DNA of 64,000 nt from Linnemannia schmuckeri (GCA_029449235.1 JANATG010000014.1:930001-994000); one strand, 5' to 3'; positions 42,822 to 53,288 are shown, counted from the first letter of the stretch. A program made the numbers and translations. The notes: generated by a model not told the origin, from the letters alone.

Positions 42822-43635
42822 CTTGGATGAAGGGACGGACGTTTGATGTTGAACAATGAAAAGGTGTATGGGGTATATATGTAGACGTTGAAGAAGAAAG
42901 GAATATGCAAGTTGAGGGCGTCTCGCGTGAGAAGGATGGATGGAACGGCGAGGGTGAGGATAGGGATGTGGAGACGGAAGGAAGGAAAGAAGAAAAAAAG
43001 AAAGAGAAGAGGAAGAAAGAAGGAATCAGAAGGTGGAATCACCAACGAGAGGAAAAAGGCGATGACGCTTCTCTCTTTTGGAGTTTGGAGGAAACGGGGC
43101 TGAAGGGTAACGGAGAAAGTGTAGAGGAAGAGGATGATCTACGACTGTCCTTTGGGTACGCCTGGACAGGTATGCTGGGACTCTGCTCTGGGAAGGTAAA
43201 AGGGGAAGGGAGAGAGGGGAGGAAGGAGTTCAACGGGAAGCTGAAAAGAAGGCAGACTAATAGTTTGAGTGGGAGCATAATTCGACTTCCACCGCAAAAC
43301 AAACAGGCAAACCAAGCAATTCAATCAATTGAAATAAATAGATCACAAAAAGTAATACAAGCACAAAAACTGACCGGAAGGGAACCATGCACACACCAAC
43401 AACAACTGCGAACAAGCCATGCTGACGCTGTCTACAACGTAGCCGTCCATACTCCCAAAGTGTGCATGGTTAAGTTGTGGATGGTCTTGCTCCAGGGAAC
43501 AGAAACAGGGACAAGGGGCCCTGGTTTTAGCATTTCAGGCACCGTTCATTCATTGGCTACTGATCAACCAGGTTCCACTCGGCATCTGTATTTTTAATTT
43601 TTGTTCTTGTACCTTCAAGGTGCAAATGCTGGTGC
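42822..43635. promoter_or_regulatory. promoter region of the T5orf172 gene
   Basis: An 814 bp region between two minus-strand genes. The 270 bases next to 42821 are CT-rich on the coding strand (GA-rich on +), as in other leaders here. The rest holds no recognisable gene. The long + strand ORF at 42905-43597 is Lys/Glu/Arg low complexity and is a shadow of this pyrimidine leader. Confidence 0.45.
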
Positions 43636-45210
43636 CTAATACATTCCCAGGATAGTCTCTAGGCGGCACCAGGTCCTCCACATCCAGTCGTGATCTGCCG
43701 TGTCAATCCGGTGGTGCATCCTCCCCACCCCAAGCACCCGCAACGCCTGCAGTCCACTAAGAAAGTCGAGCCCACTCTCCAATGTCATCGAGAGACAATT
43801 CAGCTGATTCTCGCCGTAACTGTTCCCCAAGTACAACTCCTCAAGGTACACAAGGCTGCCCAACTGTCGGTAGATTCTCCTCTGGATAACGTAGCTCTCC
43901 TCGTCCGTCCCGCTGTGCATCGGATGTCCCTTTGGAATAGGCTCGCCGTGCTGGTCCTCCTTAATATCTGGTCTCGGAATACCGCCAATTTCGATGCTGA
44001 GGGTTCGGAGCCACCGACAAGCCCATGTTGAAAGGAGCACATCCTGTGCCAGTAGCTTAGGACAGGACTCGACATAATCACCGATGCAGCTCGCTTCCAG
44101 TGACCGCAAATGAGCAGCAGATCCGAGAATAGCTTGGAGATCTTGGCTGCTCATTGCCTCGCAGCCTACTATGGTCAACTCGGTAAGATCTTGCTGGCAG
44201 GTGTCGACAATTGCTTGAGAGGTTGCAGGTCCTGCATCTTTACAGCCCTTGAGGTTAAGAGAGTACCATCGCTGGATCTGATCGTCTCTGATCCCTTGCC
44301 CTGTTGTGATGTGTTGAGCAATATCCTTGTCCAAGAAGGTCCTGAGGCTAGGAGAAGACAGCATCTTGAGAGATCGAGAGGTGGCCCTTTGAATTGTATC
44401 GTGCAAGGCGCCGCTGGTGATCCAATCCGTTCTTGGAGTGTTCTCTTGCAGAAACTCAATCGCTCTCAACTGTGGTGCGGATCGGAGAAAGTCTTCTGAG
44501 AGAACCAGGGGAACGCGGTCGCCCATGTGACCGTTGAAGGAGACGACTGTGAGAGCCGGATGGTCCGTGGTCTTGTTGTAGTACTTGGAGAGCCAGGGCT
44601 CACTCATCGCATCCCAGTCCTCAGAGTCGTGAAAGAGGACGGCCATTTGGATATATTCGATTGTCGCTGGGGCGTTTGCCAAAAAGGTCTTGACGGTCTC
44701 ATCCTTGAGTTTGGGGATCTGAGCCATTTCTGCATCGAGGACATCGAGAGTCTTGAGTCGAGGAAGGTATTCGATGATTGTGCAAAGGAAGCGCTCGTAC
44801 TCGAGAGGACACTCGGCTAACTTGAGCGTAACGAGAGAGGGGCTCTTTTGGAGGATCTGGATGAGGATATCAGGCTGGGACCTGTAGAGACCAAGGGTGC
44901 GGGAGGTGTCGAGGAGATCGAGAGTGTGTAGGCGAATGTTTGTATCGAGCATGATCTGCTCAACCATGGAAAAATTGCAGACGTGGAGAGCTCTGATGTA
45001 GTTACCATGCTGGAGCCTACTTTTGGTGGCTTCGCAGGTGTTGAAGGGGTCGAGGTGGTCGTCATGGCGGATGTGAATGGACCTCCAGAGATGTCGAGTC
45101 CAGATCTGATGCCATTCCTTGCTGACTCGAGTGAGGGATGCAAAGTCGGGTAAAGCGAGGAAGTTGGCGACGTGATCAAAGACCTCTGTGGGCAGTTGAG
45201 TCGCTGTCAT
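43636..45210 (-). CDS. F-box/LRR protein
   Basis: Single exon, 524 residues from the ATG at 45210; an upstream in-frame ATG at 45357 would add a non-conserved 49-residue extension. The F-box is the clearest of the cluster (about 5-45): QLPTEVFDHVANFLALPDF, LTRVSKEWHQIWTRHLWRSI. The LRR body includes LRALHVCNF-like and LKTLDVLDAE stretches. The C-terminal half has the shared block APxxC-type TWACRWLRTLSIEI, GIPRPDI, IQRRIYRQLGSLVYLEELYLG, then LESGLDFLSGLQALRVLGVG and HHRIDTADHDWMWRTWCRLETILG. The same blocks occur in the genes ending at 48641 and 50741, so the three form one subfamily. Predicted SCF adaptor; substrate unknown. Confidence 0.85.
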   Translation of the reverse strand: MTATQLPTEVFDHVANFLALPDFASLTRVSKEWHQIWTRHLWRSIHIRHDDHLDPFNTCEATKSRLQHGNYIRALHVCNFSMVEQIMLDTNIRLHTLDLLDTSRTLGLYRSQPDILIQILQKSPSLVTLKLAECPLEYERFLCTIIEYLPRLKTLDVLDAEMAQIPKLKDETVKTFLANAPATIEYIQMAVLFHDSEDWDAMSEPWLSKYYNKTTDHPALTVVSFNGHMGDRVPLVLSEDFLRSAPQLRAIEFLQENTPRTDWITSGALHDTIQRATSRSLKMLSSPSLRTFLDKDIAQHITTGQGIRDDQIQRWYSLNLKGCKDAGPATSQAIVDTCQQDLTELTIVGCEAMSSQDLQAILGSAAHLRSLEASCIGDYVESCPKLLAQDVLLSTWACRWLRTLSIEIGGIPRPDIKEDQHGEPIPKGHPMHSGTDEESYVIQRRIYRQLGSLVYLEELYLGNSYGENQLNCLSMTLESGLDFLSGLQALRVLGVGRMHHRIDTADHDWMWRTWCRLETILGMY

Positions 45211-46204
45211 TTTTGAAGGAGGAAGGGGCGTGTTCAGCAGTGAAGAAGTGAAGAAGAGAGAAGAACAAGGATGTGTTTCGACCCTTTTTATTCCTGCACA
45301 GTCAAGAAAAAAGTACCTAATTGGTCGATTGGGCGAGAGAGCGTGGGATGAATGCATTGACGAATAAAGTTCTTTTCGAGCTTTTGAGTTCTAAGGAGAA
45401 GGGAGACAAGAGATGTCGATGATCCTTCCCTTCGTGTTGTTTGTTAAACCACTGCCTCTTTTATATCCGGCCGGAAACAAAGCATTGGTTCAGAATAGGA
45501 GAAGAGGAACGTGTCGAGTTCAAGACTCTCTCTTTCAAGCAGGATAATGCCTTGAACAACGCAAAATCAGGAGAGAAGGAAAGAAGGAAAGAATGAAGAA
45601 CGCACTTGCCTCTCAGCACAAAAAGAATCCTTGCTCTCCTCAGCCATGTTGCATAAGATTTTTCGGGTTGTGAAAAATGAAAAATTAAGAAACAAGGTGC
45701 TCTTTTTTTTTATTCTTTTCTTCCTTCTTCATTTTTTACTGCGGGAAACGGCTTGGCATCATGAACATTGTTCTTGGTTGTTTGTCAGAGTGCTATGTGA
45801 GCTGTCTTGGCGCCCTACCATCCTGGACACACGGGGCGCCTTGCCTAGGAGAGTGTCTGCAAACCCGTGTGACACTGGCTCCCGCATCGATCTCCTTTCG
45901 TTGCTTGCAGTAACATTGCGCGCTTGTGCAATTAGAGATTATGCAATTAAAAGTCTGTCGCGTTTTGCCACCACTTTCTCTCTCACACCGCTTCCCTTCC
46001 TCACCTCTCTCGACTTCGTTCGTTCTACTTCCTTGTAATCGTACCTCCCTTCTCCCTTCTTTACCTCATACTACATTCATCTACAGCTCCTTCTTCTCCT
46101 CCTCTTCCTCCTCATTTTCCTCTTTCATTCACTATAACCACTATAACAACAACAACAACAACAACAACGGCAACAACAACAACCAGCATACACATCCCTT
46201 TCTG
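45211..46204. promoter_or_regulatory. bidirectional promoter between two F-box genes
   Basis: A 994 bp region between divergent F-box genes. The right side is a pyrimidine-rich leader from about 45960, with TCC repeats and a CAA microsatellite (about 46144-46190) directly before the ATG at 46205. No other gene is seen. Confidence 0.45.
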
Positions 46205-48577
46205 ATGTCGCCTCCTCTTCCGTCGGTCACCTTCTTCCAGTTGCCGGAATTGGCCAGCCTGCTCTCGACCTTCCTCCGTGCAAGCGACATCTCCAACCTG
46301 ATGCAGACCAGCCAGAAACTCCATACTCTCTTCCACCCTTGCTTCTGGTACCATCTCGAACTCGTCTCCGAAGAACAAGTCATTCGACTCATAAAATCCC
46401 CCGACGCCTTCGCTGCTCTCGTCAACAACTTTGACCGTATCCGCTCCCTCAAGATAACCCTCGTCTTTCTCTGCTTCCAATATGTCGCCGCGCAAGAATA
46501 CATGGAACAACAGTACAGCAATAATGACCCATCGGTGGCCGAACTCCCCGTTCCTCTGAAGCTGGCGAAACCCGCCTGGCACTCCAACCCAAACTACAGA
46601 TCTCAGATGCAAACGGTCCAACCTCTCCCACTCTTCACCCACCTGAACCGATTGCATGTCAATCTCGAGTCTCTGTATGGTGGGCGATATCTTAGCTTTG
46701 CCATCAATATGTACAACACCTCTCCCTTGGTCCTCACAGTTTGCTGGCTTGTTGGGCTCAATCCTGGTCTGACTGATCTTCGTATTCATGGAGTGGACGT
46801 TCCCACCCCGCTCTCCATCCGCGTCTTGGCGCGGTCAATCTCCAGGCTCCATAACCTCAAGCATCTCGAGCTGAAGGGCACTACCAGCTCACGTCCAACC
46901 TTTTACGATGTCGCCAAGGTCTTTTTCGTCTTGCCTCCATCGATTGTCTCGTTCAAGTGGAAAGGCGAGCTCATTCATTTTGCTCCAATTCCAGACCTTA
47001 ATGTGTCGCACAGGGATCTCGACTGGGATGAGGGTATCCTTGTCGAACGCCGCGAACCTTTGCAGAGCCTGAAGGTTCTGGAGCTGCCCTCGGATACTAC
47101 AGGATACCTTCATTCTCAACTCAAACACATCTTCAGCCACTGTCCTATGGTTGAGGCTCTCGAGTTTCCGTTTGTCAACCCTGACGAGAATGATTGTTAT
47201 GAAATGGTCGATGTTATCAAGGCAAATTGCCCAAGGATTCGACGTGTCTTTGTCAAACAAAAGTACAGGGATGGGCGCGGGCATTGCGTCCTAGGTGTGA
47301 CTGAATCCTTGCCCCGACAACAGCTGGAGACATTTCATTACACTGGAATTCAGGATGATTCGCCTGGACGACTGGGAGTGACAATGACAAAGCACTCGGT
47401 GACGCTTCGAAGGATAGTGCTACGGGAAGCGATCCAGCTCCAGAGTAATGGCATTCAGGAGATTTTGGCCAGCTGTCGTGTCTTGGAGCACCTCGAGATT
47501 TCGGGAATGCGCCACTCGCGATTAGCCATCACTTTGACCGACGCGACTCTCGCTCCGTGGGTTTGCTCTAACCTGAAATATTTGGGACTAGCGGTGAACC
47601 TTGGAGACTACAACCGTCCGCAGGGTGGAATGGGAGAGGAACAGAGGCGATGGGCTGCATTGGAGATGTTTTACCGCAACCTCGGTACGTTGACCAAACT
47701 GGAGATTCTAGATCTTAAGTCTGTCGCTGTCAGAATCAACCCGACAGGAAACGAGTTTGACCTGACACCAGAGTCTCGTATTTTCCCACGATTGCTCATT
47801 CTCGACGACAAGGCTATCAACAAACGAGGATATCTGACGATGTTGAAGGGTCTGAAGGAACTGAGAGAGCTGAGAGGTTCTGTTCGTTTGGATGCTATGG
47901 ATTGGTCATTGGACTCTTCTGCAACGGTGGGCCAGGCTGAGGTGGAGTGGATGGCGAGCAACTGGAGACATTTACGACTAGCGACATTCCTGCCAGACAA
48001 CCACGACAAATTCCCTGCAATCGATGTTCCTGAATATCTGCGGTGGCTCCAAACTCAATTGCCGGACCTGAGACTCAGTCGACAGTTTCAGACTAGGTAC
48101 CGCGCCTCGCCTATAGTTAGTTCTGCTATTTCGGCACCGAATCCTATGGCACCAGCGACATGCACATCAAGGCCTACTTTTACCACCACGCACCCTTTTA
48201 CGTCATCTCAAGTCTCTGTCACTACCACCACCTCCTCATCCTCCTCCTCATCCTCCTCCTCCTCAGGATTCACCACCGGACCAGCCTCCACAGCAGAACC
48301 AGCCTCCTCAACATCAGGATTTACAGCGAACTATGCCTATCCTCCCACACCTACGAGCACGGCCTTTTCAGGATCCACAGCGGCGCCTGCCAGTACTCCA
48401 CCAGGACCAATCAGCAGCTTTACAGCTTCATCCGCAAATTTTATGCCACAGCCTCCCTTCATAGCAAGCCCTGCCTTCACATCAGCGACAACTATTATCG
48501 CGGCCTCACAGTCACCCATAGCCACCCAACCCTCCACTTCTCCTTCCCCTCCTCCTCCTCCAACTTCACAGCCGTAA
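46205..48577 (+). CDS. F-box-like/LRR protein with Ser/Thr/Pro tail
   Basis: Single exon, 790 residues from the ATG at 46205; the frame is open upstream to 45926, but that part is leader-like (poly-Asn from CAA repeats). The F-box-like motif is at about 10-50 (FFQLPELASLLSTFL, QKLHTLFHPCFWYHLEL). The body shows SFKWKG, LQSLKVLELP, CPMVEALEFP and CRVLEHLEISG repeats. The conserved block APWVCSNLKYLGLAV leads into a polar stretch, then MFYRNLGTLTKLEILDLK, LRELRGSVRL, and EVEWMASNWRHLRLATFLP. The last ~110 residues are Ser/Thr/Pro/Ala low complexity including an 11-Ser run. Its closest relative in the window is the pseudogene at 53783-55780. The stop lies 63 bp from that of the convergent gene at 48641. 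Confidence 0.82.
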   Translation: MSPPLPSVTFFQLPELASLLSTFLRASDISNLMQTSQKLHTLFHPCFWYHLELVSEEQVIRLIKSPDAFAALVNNFDRIRSLKITLVFLCFQYVAAQEYMEQQYSNNDPSVAELPVPLKLAKPAWHSNPNYRSQMQTVQPLPLFTHLNRLHVNLESLYGGRYLSFAINMYNTSPLVLTVCWLVGLNPGLTDLRIHGVDVPTPLSIRVLARSISRLHNLKHLELKGTTSSRPTFYDVAKVFFVLPPSIVSFKWKGELIHFAPIPDLNVSHRDLDWDEGILVERREPLQSLKVLELPSDTTGYLHSQLKHIFSHCPMVEALEFPFVNPDENDCYEMVDVIKANCPRIRRVFVKQKYRDGRGHCVLGVTESLPRQQLETFHYTGIQDDSPGRLGVTMTKHSVTLRRIVLREAIQLQSNGIQEILASCRVLEHLEISGMRHSRLAITLTDATLAPWVCSNLKYLGLAVNLGDYNRPQGGMGEEQRRWAALEMFYRNLGTLTKLEILDLKSVAVRINPTGNEFDLTPESRIFPRLLILDDKAINKRGYLTMLKGLKELRELRGSVRLDAMDWSLDSSATVGQAEVEWMASNWRHLRLATFLPDNHDKFPAIDVPEYLRWLQTQLPDLRLSRQFQTRYRASPIVSSAISAPNPMAPATCTSRPTFTTTHPFTSSQVSVTTTTSSSSSSSSSSSGFTTGPASTAEPASSTSGFTANYAYPPTPTSTAFSGSTAAPASTPPGPISSFTASSANFMPQPPFIASPAFTSATTIIAASQSPIATQPSTSPSPPPPPTSQP

Positions 48578-48640
48578 TTATTTTTTGCTTACTTTGTCAA
48601 AATAATAAATAATGGGCATTATTATAATTTCTTCCTACTA

Positions 48641-50587
48641 TTAATCCTCCTCCTCTTCCTCCTCCTCGCCCTCCTCGTCCTCCTCATCAGCATCCAAATC
48701 CTCGTTCTGAACACGTTCCCATCGCCACTCCTGGTCCGTCTGATCCTCTTTCGGTAACCACTCAATCTTGTTCATCCGTGCCCAGGTCAATGCCTCAGGA
48801 CCAAAAAATCCCATCGTCTTCAATACAGACTTGCATTGAGTATCATCTTCCATTGATCGAACAGGGTCCAGTCCGCGGAGTGAGGCGAGGTTTGGGAAGT
48901 TGATCTCCATCCATTCCAGTTCGGGCACGCCGATCCGGTGGCAGGTAAAGGTGACGTCCAAGATCCGAAGTTCCTTCAAGCCTGCCAGGAGATCAAGCCC
49001 GCTCTCGAGGGAAAACTCCAAACAATTCATCAAGAAGTCCACTGTGCCAACTGTATCTTCTTCTTCTTCGTCCTCCTCTGATTCGTAATCGCTACCCATG
49101 GCTTCCTGCATGATAGTCGAACGTTTCACCGCATGTTGTCGATGGCCCAGGTACAGCTCCTCAAGACAAGACAGGGATCCCAACTGCCTGTAGACCTTCC
49201 TCTGAATCTCATGGCTCTCCTCCTTGGTTGCTAGCTCCACCTCGTCAAAAAGGGAGAGTTGATCGCCTACGCCATCGACGGTCACATCGGGTCTGGGAAC
49301 ATCCACAATCTCAAGATGCAAAAGCGTCAACCAGCGACAAACCCAGGGAGCACTGATCATATCCTTGGCGGAGATCGAGGGGTAGAATGTATATACCCAT
49401 TTGAACGTTGTGTCGTCATTAAACGCATCAAACTGTCGCAGGTCTCGGCAACTGGTGAAGATAGCCTGCATACCCTTGCTTCCGAATTGTGACGAGCCGC
49501 CAACGTTGAGGCGGACCAAATCGTGTGTACATACTCGGGCAATCGACTGAGCAGTCTGTAGCAACTTGCCTGCTCCTCGACAGTGGATTGTGATTGTGTG
49601 CCAGACCGGGCGGAATCGACCCTTCTCTTTGAGGATACTAAGAACGTTTGTCGAGATATACTCGTCCTCGTTCGGTCGTGAAGTGTGACTCATGACGAAT
49701 AGAGGTTGCGGCCATACACCTTTGACCTGCCCAAGAGCATCCTGGATATCACTGCAGTCAGTCACCCAGCCAATGGTCCCGTCCGAGAGCTGTGGCCTCG
49801 CGCTATCCAGAATCTGAAGCGACGTGCAACCGGGGAGAAACCTCTTCAGTACATGCCACTCCAACTCTGACCCATCCTGAAGACCCACCAAAGTAAACAC
49901 TTTAAGCTTTGGATGCTGCTTGCGCGTCGTCGGTAATTCTCCTGCGATTGAAAGCGGTCCCCCATGTCGCAGATGGTCGTGGTTGACCTGCAACCCGTCG
50001 ATGTAGAGTGCAAGGACGAGGGTTTCGAGTTCCGCCGAGCACCGGTCCAGAAACACCTTGGCAAGTTCAACAGTCCCCTGCGGGATCTTGTCATACTCTG
50101 TAACGTTAAAAAGATTCAACGTCCGCAGAGCAACTTGGTACCTCACAATGGTCATCAGAATCCGGACAGGGTGAATAGGCGCTCTGCGAATACTCAAATG
50201 CAAAAGCCCAGGACTCCTCGTCAACACGCCTACAATCGCCAGATCCTCCTCTTGTGTCAGTGTCTCGGCCCGGGCGTCCGTCAAGATATCGAGGGTGTGC
50301 AATCGTAACGTAGGGACCTCGTCCTTGTCGGCAAAGGGGACAAGTGTAAGAGGGTAGCGGGTTTGGATGGCTGTGATATAGCGACAGTTGCGAGAGAGTG
50401 CTGTGAGGGACTTGCCGGTCATAAATCGGCTTCGTTGGAGAGGGGTGTTGATACGGAGGTACTTGTAGAGGTATGGTATCCAGATTTTGTTGCAGGCCTT
50501 GTTGAGGAGGGCGATTCGGCCCAGACTCTGGTGTCCGAGCTGGCTGGCCAGGAGATCGCGAATGATTGGTGAGAGTTCAGAGTCCAT
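48641..50587 (-). CDS. F-box-like/LRR protein with acidic tail
   Basis: Single exon, 648 residues from the ATG at 50587. An upstream in-frame ATG at 50737 would overlap the 3' end of the next gene by its flank and adds 50 non-conserved residues. The F-box-like motif is at about 4-44 (SPIIRDLLASQLGHQSLGRI, NKACNKIWIPYLYKYLRI), followed by TPLQRSRFMTG. The C-terminal half has APWVCRWLTLLHLEI, DVPRPDVT, IQRKVYRQLGSLSCLEELYLG, a short acidic insertion, LESGLDLLAGLKELRILDV and CHRIGVPELEWMEINFPNLASLRG. The protein ends in a run of Asp and Glu. It is a paralogue of the genes ending at 43636 and 50741. The PLQR-x-RFM string right after the F-box is shared only with the 50741 gene, pointing to a local duplication. 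Confidence 0.82.
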   Translation of the reverse strand: MDSELSPIIRDLLASQLGHQSLGRIALLNKACNKIWIPYLYKYLRINTPLQRSRFMTGKSLTALSRNCRYITAIQTRYPLTLVPFADKDEVPTLRLHTLDILTDARAETLTQEEDLAIVGVLTRSPGLLHLSIRRAPIHPVRILMTIVRYQVALRTLNLFNVTEYDKIPQGTVELAKVFLDRCSAELETLVLALYIDGLQVNHDHLRHGGPLSIAGELPTTRKQHPKLKVFTLVGLQDGSELEWHVLKRFLPGCTSLQILDSARPQLSDGTIGWVTDCSDIQDALGQVKGVWPQPLFVMSHTSRPNEDEYISTNVLSILKEKGRFRPVWHTITIHCRGAGKLLQTAQSIARVCTHDLVRLNVGGSSQFGSKGMQAIFTSCRDLRQFDAFNDDTTFKWVYTFYPSISAKDMISAPWVCRWLTLLHLEIVDVPRPDVTVDGVGDQLSLFDEVELATKEESHEIQRKVYRQLGSLSCLEELYLGHRQHAVKRSTIMQEAMGSDYESEEDEEEEDTVGTVDFLMNCLEFSLESGLDLLAGLKELRILDVTFTCHRIGVPELEWMEINFPNLASLRGLDPVRSMEDDTQCKSVLKTMGFFGPEALTWARMNKIEWLPKEDQTDQEWRWERVQNEDLDADEEDEEGEEEEEEED

Positions 50588-50740
50588 TGTGAATGCTGTT
50601 GTGGGTTGATGTTGTTCGTTTGTCGGAGGAAAAGCAAAGGATTTGCGTGTGGGAACTTTTATTTCGACAAAGCGAAAGGCCAGTCGTGGACCATGCATGC
50701 CAAACAAAATTGATTGTTCCTGCTGCCGGCCAGCCATTCA

Positions 50741-52519
50741 CTACTCTAACAAAACCCACGATACCACCTGCGAAGACAGCCATTGGCGGACCCCAGGCTC
50801 AGGCTCATACTCTCGCGTTGGACGTAAAAACAGTGGCAAATAACAAACCTCAGGATCGACACCATTAAGTCGCTCTAATCGAGGGAAATAGGCCTTCATC
50901 CACTGCAGCTCAAGCACACCGATTCGATGCTCCATCCCCACAACCCTTAAACTCCTCAGATTTCGTAAGTTCTCCAGAAGGCCCAACCCACTCGCCAGCG
51001 ACATCTCTAGACAATTCAACTGAAACTGGGGGTCGTATATGGTCCCGTCAATATCATCCACAAGTTCCTCCCTGGACCCATTCTCTATATCCAGCCCCAA
51101 GTCAAGAAACTCGAGACAAGTCAACTCCCCGAGTTGACGATAGACCTTCCTCTGTATCGCACGACTCGCCTCCACAGTCCCCTCTGCTGCTCTCTCGGCC
51201 GAAGTACGAACACGACCTTTCTTGTCAATGATAATGTCCGGTCGAGGAATGTTGAAAATCTGAACCGACAGTTTGGTCAACCAGCGACAGCCCCAAGGCG
51301 ATGAGATCACGTCCGAAGCATCCATTCTAGGTAAATGAACCACGTTAAACACCCGCAAATCCTTCACATTGCAAAGAATCGAATGAAGGTCCCGACTCAT
51401 CAACTGCCACCCCTGCGGTATGTGAAGATGTACCAGCCCTTGGGTGCAGTTGTTGACTATGGCCTTTACAATCTCGTCAGGACCTCTTCCACTGATAGTG
51501 CCTTCAATCCCGATTGTGTACCACTGTTGTTGAACACCGTCTTGCGTGTTGTTGATGGTCGATATCAAATTGGCAATGGTGCCATCGTCAGAGATAGTGG
51601 CGGGCACAGAGAGCTCCATAAATCGCATGCCAGTGACCCGTTGAAGGGCCAGGTGAAGTGGTGAGCTGTGTTGGAACAAAGTGTTGACCCGTCTGTTCTG
51701 AAACTCTGGGTGAATAACAGCCTTTAGGCCCGGACAGCCTTCAACAAACGAAGCAAGAACAGAATTCGAGTTGACCCTTGCTGAGAGAAACCTGAGCGCT
51801 GGGTGGGTCTTTGTCGTCAAAGAATCCCGCACCTCGCCATCGTCGTCGTTCTCATTATGGTCAATCGCCACTTCGACGTACGAAAGAGTCTCCCATGCCA
51901 GCACAAGTCGCTCCAGATCCGCCGAACAAGTGTCCAAAAACCGAACAGCTGTCTCCCTAAACACAAACGGAGGTCGGACACCCAGGACGTCAAAGACACT
52001 GAGAGTTCGCAGGTTGGGTAAATATTTGGCGATGGTCGTCAGGTACGACCCTGCGTTCTCCGTGACCCTCCTGATAGTTAAATGCAGTAATTGAGAGTTT
52101 CTCTTGAGAAAGGCAAGCAGGAGATCGTCTTCGTTCGAGGTAAGGATGCGCAGCGCTCGATGAGGTAGGATTTCGAGTCCCACCAGTGACAATCCTGATA
52201 CAGTGTTATTGTTGCTGTTGTTGTTATTGCTAATATTGGCGTTGTTATGGTCTAGTCGCATTAGCGGTGGAAGGATTTCGAGATATCGTGTAAGTAGGAC
52301 CTTGATATGGGCTGCGTGTCGATGAATGACATCCTTTGACAAGAACAGGCTCATAAACCGTTGGCGTTGTAAGGGCGTTGAAAGGCGCACTGTATGGTAG
52401 AGTTGAGGGTTGCAGGTCGAATACCATTCTTTGTTGATTAGGACGGCACGAGAGAGGTCCTGGTGTTGGAGATTCTGGGTGACCATGATCTGGATCTCTG
52501 GAGGAAGTTTTGGACTCAT
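50741..52519 (-). CDS. F-box/LRR protein
   Basis: Single exon, 592 residues from the ATG at 52519. The F-box is at about 4-45 (KLPPEIQIMVTQNLQHQDL, LINKEWYSTCNPQLYHTV), then TPLQRQRFM as in the downstream neighbour. The body has LLHLTIRR and LRTLSVFDV repeats and an Asn-rich insertion (about residues 88-104). The C-terminal half has the subfamily blocks SPWGCRWLTKLSVQI, NIPRPDII, IQRKVYRQLGELTCLEFLDLG, LASGLGLLENLRNLRSLRVVG and EHRIGVLELQWMKAYFPRLERLNG. Only 153 bp separates its stop from the start of the next gene on the same strand, so that gene's promoter must be very short or lie inside this coding region. Confidence 0.85.
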   Translation of the reverse strand: MSPKLPPEIQIMVTQNLQHQDLSRAVLINKEWYSTCNPQLYHTVRLSTPLQRQRFMSLFLSKDVIHRHAAHIKVLLTRYLEILPPLMRLDHNNANISNNNNSNNNTVSGLSLVGLEILPHRALRILTSNEDDLLLAFLKRNSQLLHLTIRRVTENAGSYLTTIAKYLPNLRTLSVFDVLGVRPPFVFRETAVRFLDTCSADLERLVLAWETLSYVEVAIDHNENDDDGEVRDSLTTKTHPALRFLSARVNSNSVLASFVEGCPGLKAVIHPEFQNRRVNTLFQHSSPLHLALQRVTGMRFMELSVPATISDDGTIANLISTINNTQDGVQQQWYTIGIEGTISGRGPDEIVKAIVNNCTQGLVHLHIPQGWQLMSRDLHSILCNVKDLRVFNVVHLPRMDASDVISSPWGCRWLTKLSVQIFNIPRPDIIIDKKGRVRTSAERAAEGTVEASRAIQRKVYRQLGELTCLEFLDLGLDIENGSREELVDDIDGTIYDPQFQLNCLEMSLASGLGLLENLRNLRSLRVVGMEHRIGVLELQWMKAYFPRLERLNGVDPEVCYLPLFLRPTREYEPEPGVRQWLSSQVVSWVLLE

Positions 52520-53039
52520 GGTGGTTGTCTCTACTGCTTGTTGGGTTGAGCGCGTTGAATGAAAGAAGGGTGAATGGATTTTTCAATGGAAGAGGATTAT
52601 ATTGTGGCTTAGGCATCCTTGATCAGGTTATTCTGTGTTATGGTTCTGTTGATTCGTGAAGTATGGTGTGAACAATATCGCTACTCGACCGTGTGTGCTG
52701 GTATAGAAAAAGGACGGTATTGGCTGTTGCGATTCTAATAAGGCAGCAGGCCAGCAATTGTGGGGTGGTGATATTATATTGGAGTTTGATATCGAAGGTT
52801 AGAGGATGGAAGAGAGAGTTGTCAACATCTAGAGGGCCGCAGCTCAGGGAGGTAGATGGCACACCAATAGGCGGGATTCAGCTAAACATTTCATCGTCGA
52901 AAAATGGACAAGTGGTCGGATATGACGTTTGGAACTCCCAGTCAAGATCGACAGCTCTGACGCCAAAAAAAAACTACACTACCGTCGAAAGGCGCACTTC
53001 AAGTATTCGGACAAAGACAGTGTGCGCTAGGAGGCACTA
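52520..53039. other. intergenic region
   Basis: Promoter side of the F-box gene at 52519 (-) and DNA upstream of a degenerate F-box tail (+). No recognisable gene. The frame at 52693-53040 runs into the relic but shows no conserved features. Confidence 0.4.
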
Positions 53040-53288
53040 AAGAAGCTGTACCGCCAACTCGGATCCCAGAATCGACCGGAACTCTTGGCCAACAGCCCAA
53101 TAGAAGGTTACGGCACAACGGCGTTTTCTCAGCTGATGACCACTGGTGGCAATGCCAACAACCGCAAAGTCTACCTCAGTTGGCTGGCAGGACTCAAGAA
53201 CCTGAGGGAAGTGGATGAGATGGTTGGGGTTTACCATCCCGAGATCGCCGATACCCACACCGAAAACGAGACACGATGGGGAGGCTAG
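53040..53288 (+). pseudogene. degenerate C-terminal fragment of an F-box/LRR protein
   Basis: An 83-codon open stretch without a start. It begins KKLYRQLGSQ, similar to the (R)K-V-YRQLGSL block in the neighbouring subfamily. After a polar stretch it has SWLAGLKNLREVDEMVGVYH, similar in position and pattern to the GL-x-x-L-x-x-LR family motif, then HTENETRW where intact members have E-x-x-WM. It ends at a TAG. No N-terminal part with an F-box was found upstream. It probably represents the tail left after deletion of a paralogue. Similarity is by eye only. Confidence 0.35.

Noticed and set aside
42905..43597. 230-codon + strand ORF rich in Lys, Glu and Arg
   Set aside because: Shadow of the CT-rich leader of the T5orf172 gene; low complexity throughout its first half and no motif in the second.
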